This document shows, in pieces, positions 57,809 through 64,000 of a DNA stretch of 64,000 nucleotides (its first letter is position 1; every line of letters starts with the position of its first letter). The notes below the pieces were generated by a model. The model was not told the origin of the DNA. It did no database searches and was given only the letters and a program-made list of their open reading frames with translations. The position numbers and the translations under genes are program-made. The DNA comes from Diaporthe sp. PMI_573 (lineage: Eukaryota > Ascomycota > Sordariomycetes > Diaporthales > Diaporthaceae): the NCBI GenBank assembly GCA_021399435.1, contig JAJTUP010000005.1, positions 1,240,001 to 1,304,000 on the forward strand, read 5' to 3'.

Positions 57809-58373
57809 AAGAGAACGGATGATCTCGGAGTCCAGGCATAGCTAATTGTATGGACTATTTGTATTCTTTGAGTTCCTCTACTAAGCTGGAACGGCAATGA
57901 GTGTCCTATAAGGACAAGGAACAATGTGTCTTATCGACGATAACAGTAAGATTTGCTATGCAAGGCTTTAAGCAGTGACTTTCCAATCTACTTCTGCAAA
58001 CCAGTGCTCTGTTAGATGCCACTACTTTGCACTATAAGTCTTAGTGTTAAGCCGTGCCTAGTCTCCGCCGCTATTCGCGCCGGCGCTGTTGACAAGCTCT
58101 TAACCTTGAAATGGACCGGCCCGTTAAGGTTGAAGCTATCGCAAGACACGAGCTAGTCAGATGCCGTTAAGCACCGTTAAAGTGCCTTTGCTATGTGACT
58201 CAGGCCTTTAACTTGCCCGAAATGGACTATAAAAGCCGCCCTGTTCTAGAAGGATCCGGATCAGTTCTATACAAACTTGTCCCTTAAGATCATTTAAAAA
58301 ACAATTATTTAGCCTGTCACAATTACTACCACAATACAAGTCGACCCAGTACACATATCTAAGACCTAAGTAA
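57809..58373. other. Flank of the transposase-like remnant
   Basis: No long frame. TATAAAAG at 58228-58235, followed by a plausible 5' leader, precedes the remnant by about 140 bases. Words such as CCGTTAAG recur (58130-58180) without forming clear terminal inverted repeats. Confidence 0.4.
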
Positions 58374-58724
58374 GTTAACTACAAGATATATATTCTAACA
58401 GCCTTGTCAGAAACAGCCACAAAAATAGACTTTAACTACAACAAGCAAGTCTACCGTAAGGCAAGGGCAGCTCTTGTATTAAAGTACCCCAACGAGAACT
58501 AATTAACAATGTCGACAAGAATAGGCGTGTTTATCAGTACACTGAGAACCCACGAGATCTATTCTGAACAGATCGAGGAGCTTCTGGCTATCAAATCAAG
58601 GATTAATAACAAAAAGCCAATCAAGAAAAAGGAGTGGAACAATATAAGCAGATGGCTTGACAAGGTCATAACTAATTGTATTGGTCCCTCTTTTGCCATA
58701 CTTATCTTGTGTAGCAGAACATAA
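58374..58724 (+). mobile_element. Degraded transposase-like N-terminal fragment (pogo/Tc1-mariner type suspected)
   Basis: One reading frame runs from 58374 to the TAA at 58722-58724 with a single in-frame stop, TAA at 58500-58502. Before it the translation reads DFNYNKQVYRKARAALVLKYPNEN; after it, TLRTH, EELLAIKSRINNKKPIKK and RWLDKVITNCIGPSFAIL. This resembles the DNA-binding N-terminal region (psq-type helix-turn-helix followed by a linker) of pogo/Fot-like fungal transposases. The DDE catalytic part is missing. The surroundings are markedly AT-rich. Identification is from memory of the family pattern and is tentative. Confidence 0.4.
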
Positions 58725-59126
58725 AGTTGTTGGCCACCAATTTCATTTGCGCCGTGAATCAATGTCGATGTGTCGGTGCCCAACTCAGTTTGATCAGCGA
58801 TCTGGATACAGAGCCTCAAGCCTCATGCCAAGGGACACAAAGACAATATAGTGTCACCTACTGCAGCTGGAAGGTCTTATTAACCACGGCATGCGGTCAT
58901 GCTGAATATGAGACAACATGCCGGCCTCATTACTGGTTATCCATCAAGAAGACGCCACCCCAAAACTTTCTGCGTTCGACATGCAGCTGAACTCTACATA
59001 ATGGCCGAGCATCGAAGTCAAATTGTTTGGTTCTAATATTGTGTAAAGACATATTACACTCACGTATGTACATTGTTTAAATACACAGTCTGGGACCTGC
59101 CCTTTCGATGATGGACCAACTGCCGT
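58725..59126. other. Intergenic, 0.4 kb
   Basis: Nothing recognised; includes the 3' flank of the cupredoxin-type gene. Confidence 0.5.
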
Positions 59127-59821
59127 CTAAGCAGGCGGGATGATAGCGTTGGCCATCGGTATCCGTCCGACGCTGCCGCCGGCGACCTCCTTGCCCGGGG
59201 TGCTGACCGCTGCTGTTTTCGCGGCTGTCTTGTAAGCATCGAGATCACCGGGCTTTCTGGAAGACAAATAATGTCAGATAAAAGTTATATGTCATCGACG
59301 GGCGAAGACAGGCTTGTTCCGTTGCTCACCCGTTGACAACCATGACCTGTCCGAGTTGACAATGTGGTCCCTGTGCGCAATAGAGGTACATTGGCTCCGT
59401 GTTCTGCACCATAACGTCGAAAGCGCCGACTGTATCCGACCCGTTGAGCATCGCTCCCGGAATGAATCCTGAGTGCAGTGCTCCAGCAACCGTGTCCTGC
59501 AATGGGGAGCAGGGGCTCGCCGGTCCAGCAGCTTGCGTGACGGTGTGGTTCGTGAGAAAGAATTGGAATTGTAGAACGTCGCCGGGGTTTGCTTTCACGT
59601 CATTCGGGGTGAATATCAGAGAGGTGTTGACGCTCATGGATCCGACGGCAATGGGGATGAGCTTCGGCTGCATTGGAGCTTCTGTATGGGAAGTCAGCAA
59701 TGAGATATTTGCCACGATCTAGGCGCACGATTCCATGAAAGCATTACTTACGCCTCGGTACCGTGGCTGCTGCCGACCGAGCGGCGAGGATTGCAAGGCT
59801 GAGGAAGCTGTAGGCCAACAT
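59127..59821 (-). CDS. Secreted cupredoxin-fold protein
   Basis: Exons 59821-59752, 59681-59330 and 59256-59127 (introns 70 and 73 nt) give 183 residues. A signal peptide (MLAYSFLSLAILAARSAAA) leads into a single cupredoxin-like domain: SLIFTPNDVKANPGDVLQFQF, FLTNHTVTQAAG, then MYLYCAQGPHCQLGQVMVV. His69, Cys125 and His130 sit where type-1 copper ligands are expected, with Gln132 and further residues available for the fourth position. The order matches the fungal extracellular plastocyanin-like proteins often annotated as serine-rich. The C-terminal ~40 residues are Ala-rich and lack a clear GPI signal. A role in copper binding or redox at the surface is inferred only from the fold. Confidence 0.85.
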
Positions 59822-59933
59822 AGCTGCTACGGAAGGCTTGTTTCTACCGAATAAATGAGCACTCTGACGAGGTGGTTGTTCGCAAAATACTGCTCGCCTA
59901 AGAGACAGGTCACCGAGGGTGCAGCCCGTACAC

Positions 59934-59940
59934 TTATAAA
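59934..59940 (-). promoter_or_regulatory. TATA box of the cupredoxin-type gene
   Basis: TTTATAAG on the minus strand, about 115 bases upstream of the ATG. Confidence 0.5.
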
Positions 59941-61849
59941 GTCATCTTTGAGCGCGCTGCTTGATGTTTCATGGGCTATCACCGAGATTTGTGCGGTGAC
60001 GTACAAGTTGGGCAGTTTTCATCGGACCTACTGTTGATTCCCCCGACCCGAGAAGCCGGAAATATCCATGCTACCTATCACACGGGCTCGCGTGCATCAA
60101 AGAATATTATAAATACATGCCTCGGGGGAACTTGAAGCCACCCCGGCAGGAAAGATTTTCGAAACTGAAGAAACACACTCGTATTTGGATCCGTAGGTCC
60201 CTTCGGCGCATCGAGCCTGGACATCTGGAGCGGGGCTGTGGGCATCGAAGCCATCATCAGGTCACGCATCGAGGCATCGATACGTGGACCACATGAAATC
60301 CGACATTTTATTACTTGAATTGGAAAATTTACACCGTCGGACAACCGAGAGAAAGCCCAACTGTGTGGCTGCTGTGTCGCGGGACTGAATCGTCTGATGT
60401 ATTCTGTTTCGAGTCAAGGTTCGAGTATCTGCAGCGGACGTCCCCCAGCTTGCATCCGATCACCATCTTAGGTGTCGTCCTCAAGCAACCTGTCAAGCAT
60501 TACCAAGCAATGTTTTCTCGTGACGAGATGACGGAAACCCTCGGTTCGTGTTTCGGGAAACCTGGAGACAAGCCATGCTACCTTCCAAAATTAACACACG
60601 CACATACTGGCATGAAAAATGGAGTTTTCCATGGTGACCAGGTGCATGAGCAGATTTTAGCTCTGCCAAAATCTTTTTTGCTTCTCAATTTCTAGAATGA
60701 AGAGCTGTCACTGCAATCAAATTTAATGCTCATTGCTCTTTATACCTTAACGTAGAAACATAAAATTACAGGTTTCAGACATGATGAGCAGACAATATCT
60801 TTGGATTGGGCAAGTCCAAGTAGAATCAAGGAGGCGCAGTTGAGCTCACAGTCTCGAAAAAGAAAATGAGAAGGTAAAAAGGCATCGCCAATCACTGACC
60901 AAGTAAATCGATTCTAGAGCAAGGCTGCCCAGGCGGGTTTACCAATGGGCAACTTCAACTATGGTCCAGCATTCCCCTCCTTTGGAAGCTAGCCTTGTAG
61001 CAAGTCTGAGTAGAATACAGGATGGAAGAGCATCTTCCACATCCATTTCTAGGTAGTGGCCCAGACTTGATTAGAGTCTTCAGGACATGATGAACTAGAT
61101 AAAGGGATCCTTCATTTAGGCCCCAGGTTGTGCTATAGAAGCTCTACAACAGTGATTATAACCAATCTTTTTTGAGACTGGTAGATTTGCTGTGAAGATT
61201 CGATGATGTTGTTTGCAGGACTATTTGTTGTTCAATATTCACACGAACATGGAGGGGAACTGGACAACCAGTACGAATGAGGACCAGCCTTACCAGACTT
61301 GCCTCTCTCGCGGGTTTGAAAGTGAAGGGCATCTATTGTTTTCTTCATACTTTGTGACATTTTCGGTGCTTGCCCGCATGGGGCCCTCTGGATTTCATTG
61401 CGGACAAGCCCTTGTCTCCAAATTCAATTGCGGTCAAGCGTCACACGTCAGTTCATTTTTGCTCACACCCTCGTCAAATTGATCGTCAGACACTGGAAAG
61501 CTCAAACGCGCAGTATTCGTCTTGTGGCCAAGAGACCTACTCGGGCTGATGTGTCTCACTTCCAAATTCGTTGCGCGAAGAGATCGCCGTTCACCAGTTG
61601 CACAAGGCGGGTGAACGAGCACGACTACCAAAGTCTCTACTCAGCTCGACTTCACTCGAGGAAGTCGGGCTACCTGTCAGTGAACGTATCAATGGGACCT
61701 CTTTCATCCTCGAACCCAGTCTTCCTGGTTTGGTGGGTCACAACCTTCTTCAGATCCCAAGCTTGTCCACTACTCCTCAGTGCCCCAAACACATCTGCCT
61801 ACCTGACCACACCTTCCCTCATTCCAACCACACGAGAGCAATCATCAGC
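59941..61849. other. 1.9 kb non-coding stretch
   Basis: AT-leaning. A 126-codon frame at 60315-60695 (+) has no motif, no splice support and an atypical composition, so I do not call it a gene. Confidence 0.45.
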
Positions 61850-62743
61850 ATGGGCATAAAGAAACACCCTCGACCGAGTGCTGCCCTCAAAGACTCGAAC
61901 AAGCGCTCCAGCCTCCGTAACAGACCCAACATCGGCCGACAGGTCAACAAGCCCTGCATCATCAACAAGAAACAGGAAGGAATGCTGCCTCTCTACAAGA
62001 GGGCCAGAGCTCCCAGAAACGAGCATCTCCTGAAGCTTTTCGATCGTAGAGGTATGAGCTACGGGCGTTACATCATCCTTCGTACTGCCCGCAACGACTA
62101 CCAGCTCCGTCGGGAGTTCTACAAACTTGGAATTCGGAGCAGGCGCGGAGCGGAGGACGCCCTCCTGGAGCTGCTTTTCCAATGCCGCAATCTGAGGGAC
62201 TGGGAGTCTGGTGGCGATAACTTGGTCGACGTCTTCCGCCTCATCAAAGGAAGGATCGAGTGGGCTTCCAACTGCTCCGTCGATCTCATCATGCAGCTTT
62301 TCTTCGCTCTGCTCCGAGCCCGCCTGGGATGCCCGGCCAGATCGCGCAAGAATGCCTGCAAAGTTGCCCTGCGTGTCGACAAAGTGATCCGGGTGAGTAC
62401 CACCAAAAAATTGTATTGGCGTTCACGGGTGCTCGCTCAACCTCTTTCCTGTCCAGTGGAGCCTATCGAATCAAGACATCATCCATCTTCAAAGACAGGG
62501 TGTGGGCAATTGACCCATACAACCATTTCATGGCTCTTCCATCGTTCATGGTCTCAGCGCTAACTTGTGGTTCTGCAGTACATCAATGGAGTTGACCATC
62601 TCCTTGCCGAATACGACATCTACAAGAACCTGGTGCTACCTATCCACCACGCCATTCGAAATTTGCCCAGGGAAGCCAAGACACCTCCCTCGGTCATACC
62701 TGGTGCCGTCTTCCTACAAGGAATCAGCCGCAGCAACAAGTAG
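61850..62743 (+). CDS. Basic protein of unknown function
   Basis: Proposed exons 61850-62392, 62457-62501 and 62579-62743 give 250 residues in phase. The short middle exon adds WSLSNQDIIHLQRQG; its donor (GTGGGC) is weak, and skipping it also keeps frame (235 residues, one 186-nt intron). The N-terminal third is very basic (MGIKKHPRP, KRSSLRNRPNIGRQ), the centre has an Arg-rich helix (LRRRE-like QLRREFYKLGIRSRRGAE), and the end reads YINGVDHLLAEYDIYKNLVLP. No family is recognised; a nucleic-acid or nuclear role would fit the charge but is a guess. GTGAGT donor, CTGTCCAG and TTCTGCAG acceptors support the + strand. An antisense acidic frame over the same DNA lacks such support. Confidence 0.5.
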
Positions 62744-63875
62744 ATTCCTCGCCATTTCTGTTTTGCCACCTGTGAAGACCTCACGCCAACCAAGCGACGT
62801 CAGCCGGAACGGATACGGTGGTCGAGGTCAACTGGTAGTCTTGGCAAGGTCAGCAGTTGCCCAACGCAGTTCTGCTACGCCGGAATGATTTTGAAGAATA
62901 TGCTATTTCCAAGGCGATCTAGCACTCGTGGCAGGTGCCTCCTCGGACCTGCTTCGGTCTGGAGGACGACAGGAGCTCTCCAAAGGAACATTGCATCATC
63001 TGAACAGGGATGCTGCTGTTGCCTGTATTTGGGTCATGAACTGCGTCTTTTATTTTCGAAGCAGAGTTCGCTGGGATGAGATCATGGTGATCGAGCCGCC
63101 GATTATTATTTTTTGGGAAAGTGGGAAAGAGAAGCAGATTGATTCCTGAGGTCAAAATGGGGCCCAATAGCACATGTTCAAGAATGAGGCAGGAATTGCC
63201 GATCAAACTGGATGAAGAGCTTTGGTCTGTTACCACGCAAATGCAGTTGATTCAATTCAAACTGCCAATAAGGAACCGTTCGATTTCTCTTGTGTTGATG
63301 TGGAGTGAAACAGGAATTCCTGCTGCACATCGCGGTTCTTATTTGCCGCCGGGGCTAATCTGCCTGCGTCTCTAGATGAAATCTAAATTCATTGGCTGGT
63401 GGAACCGGGACTTTGATGCCTGACAGGAGCCAAGCGCCCCGTCCTACCCTTGGTACATCAAATGACCACGAGATGTAGGTTTTGACATATTAAAGCGGGG
63501 TGTTTGCCGTGTCTTTGGCCGCATTCTTCTATACTCCAAGTTGATCACCGAGCGGAATACCCATTTGGTAGGTTCTCATTGATACGGGGTAGCATTGCAT
63601 TCGGACAACACACCACCACATCGCCCAGGCATTGTGCGATCATCCAGCCACTGAAGTGGATGCAAGGGATGATGCCAATTGCTGACACAGCAAAGATGCC
63701 TGGATGTTCTTATATGATAACGGAACCCGTTGAGTTCTTCAAGCCTCTGGATTCAGATAGATCAATCGAACATGTGCTGTACAGAAACCTCAGCAGTCAT
63801 CAAGTATCAACAACGATTGTTCCCATATCGGACTTGAAAGGCCCTGTCTTCGCCGAATAAGACAGCTAGCCAACA
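62744..63875. other. Intergenic, 1.1 kb
   Basis: Between the basic protein and the P450 gene; contains the P450 promoter. A 118-codon frame at 63504-63860 shows no motif. Confidence 0.45.
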
Positions 63876-64000
63876 ATGGATCAGATTGATCTTGAAACAG
63901 TCGCATTCCGGTCCCTCCTGGCTCTCGGGACGTCCATACTCCTGTGGTTTGTGATTTCAACAGTGGTCGCTTGGTATCGACTACGCCACATCCCAGGGCC
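63876..64000 (+). CDS. Cytochrome P450 monooxygenase, N-terminal part (runs off the window)
   Basis: The first 41 codons of a gene cut by the window edge. They encode MDQIDLETVAF, a hydrophobic helix (about residues 13-32, LLALGTSILLWFVIST) and WYRLRHIPG, followed by the first two bases of the next codon. A single N-terminal helix followed by a basic patch and the (I)PGP hinge is the standard N-terminus of ER-bound fungal P450s. The heme-binding region lies outside the window, so family and substrate cannot be told. The ATG (CACAATGG-like CAACAATGGA) has an A at -3. Confidence 0.8.
   Translation, partial: MDQIDLETVAFRSLLALGTSILLWFVISTVVAWYRLRHIPG

Noticed and set aside
61799..62182. A 127-codon acidic minus-strand frame
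   Set aside because: The + strand over the same DNA has consistent splice sites extending the frame; the minus strand has none.
1..64000. CRISPR array, rRNA operon, complete transposon or viral insertion
   Set aside because: No regularly spaced repeats, no rRNA-like sequence, and no intact transposase, reverse transcriptase or capsid-like frame found on either strand.

Overview
The window is nuclear DNA of a filamentous ascomycete (Pezizomycotina, most likely Sordariomycetes). Evidence: genes are monocistronic on both strands; introns are short (about 50-80 nt, a few 115-190) with GTRNGT donors and CTAAC/CTGAC branch points; there is a HET-domain gene, an asco-type laccase with a C-terminal DSGI plug, and a DNA methyltransferase of the RID (RIP-defective) type with EQT in place of ENV. 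No bacterial operon, CRISPR array or intact mobile element was seen.

Layout. 1-4.2 kb: the end of an unrecognised proline/cysteine-rich frame, then non-coding DNA with a three-copy ~170 bp degenerate tandem repeat, a 16-bp minisatellite and a G-run cluster. 4.2-7.1 kb: a small single-pass membrane protein (+) and an MFS sugar transporter (-). 7.1-15.3 kb: a long non-coding stretch, a small conserved stress-type protein whose frame is broken by one apparent extra base, the C-lobe of a protein kinase without its N-lobe, and, tail-to-tail with it, an intact 895-residue HET protein. 15.3-19.3 kb: a five-exon thiolase-like acyltransferase, a cysteine-rich unknown gene and a tRNA-Glu(CUC). 19.3-25.1 kb is gene-free.

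25.1-32.5 kb holds a membrane-anchored SGNH/CE3-like esterase, a GT71 (MNN2/MNN5-like) alpha-mannosyltransferase and a cation diffusion facilitator. 33.2-37.9 kb holds an eight-exon amidase and a laccase. After a ~4.9 kb gene-poor gap come a small secreted protein (42.8-43.4 kb), another gap, and the RID-like methyltransferase (46.4-49.2 kb). 50.8-57.8 kb is a compact housekeeping block: an MFSD5-like transporter, SSF1 (60S assembly) and RRP3 (18S rRNA processing) divergently transcribed from a 431 bp shared promoter, and a four-helix membrane protein. 58-64 kb holds a transposase-like remnant, a cupredoxin-type secreted protein, a basic protein of unknown function and the first 41 codons of a cytochrome P450.

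Functional threads: cell-surface/secretory chemistry (mannosyltransferase, anchored esterase, laccase, cupredoxin protein, secreted peptide), ribosome biogenesis (SSF1 and RRP3), and self/genome defence (HET protein, kinase remnant, RID methyltransferase, and a transposon scrap whose frame is broken by a TAA of the type RIP makes from CAA). Exon coordinates were worked out by hand from splice signals, phase and family motifs; reading phase closes at every junction in the models given.
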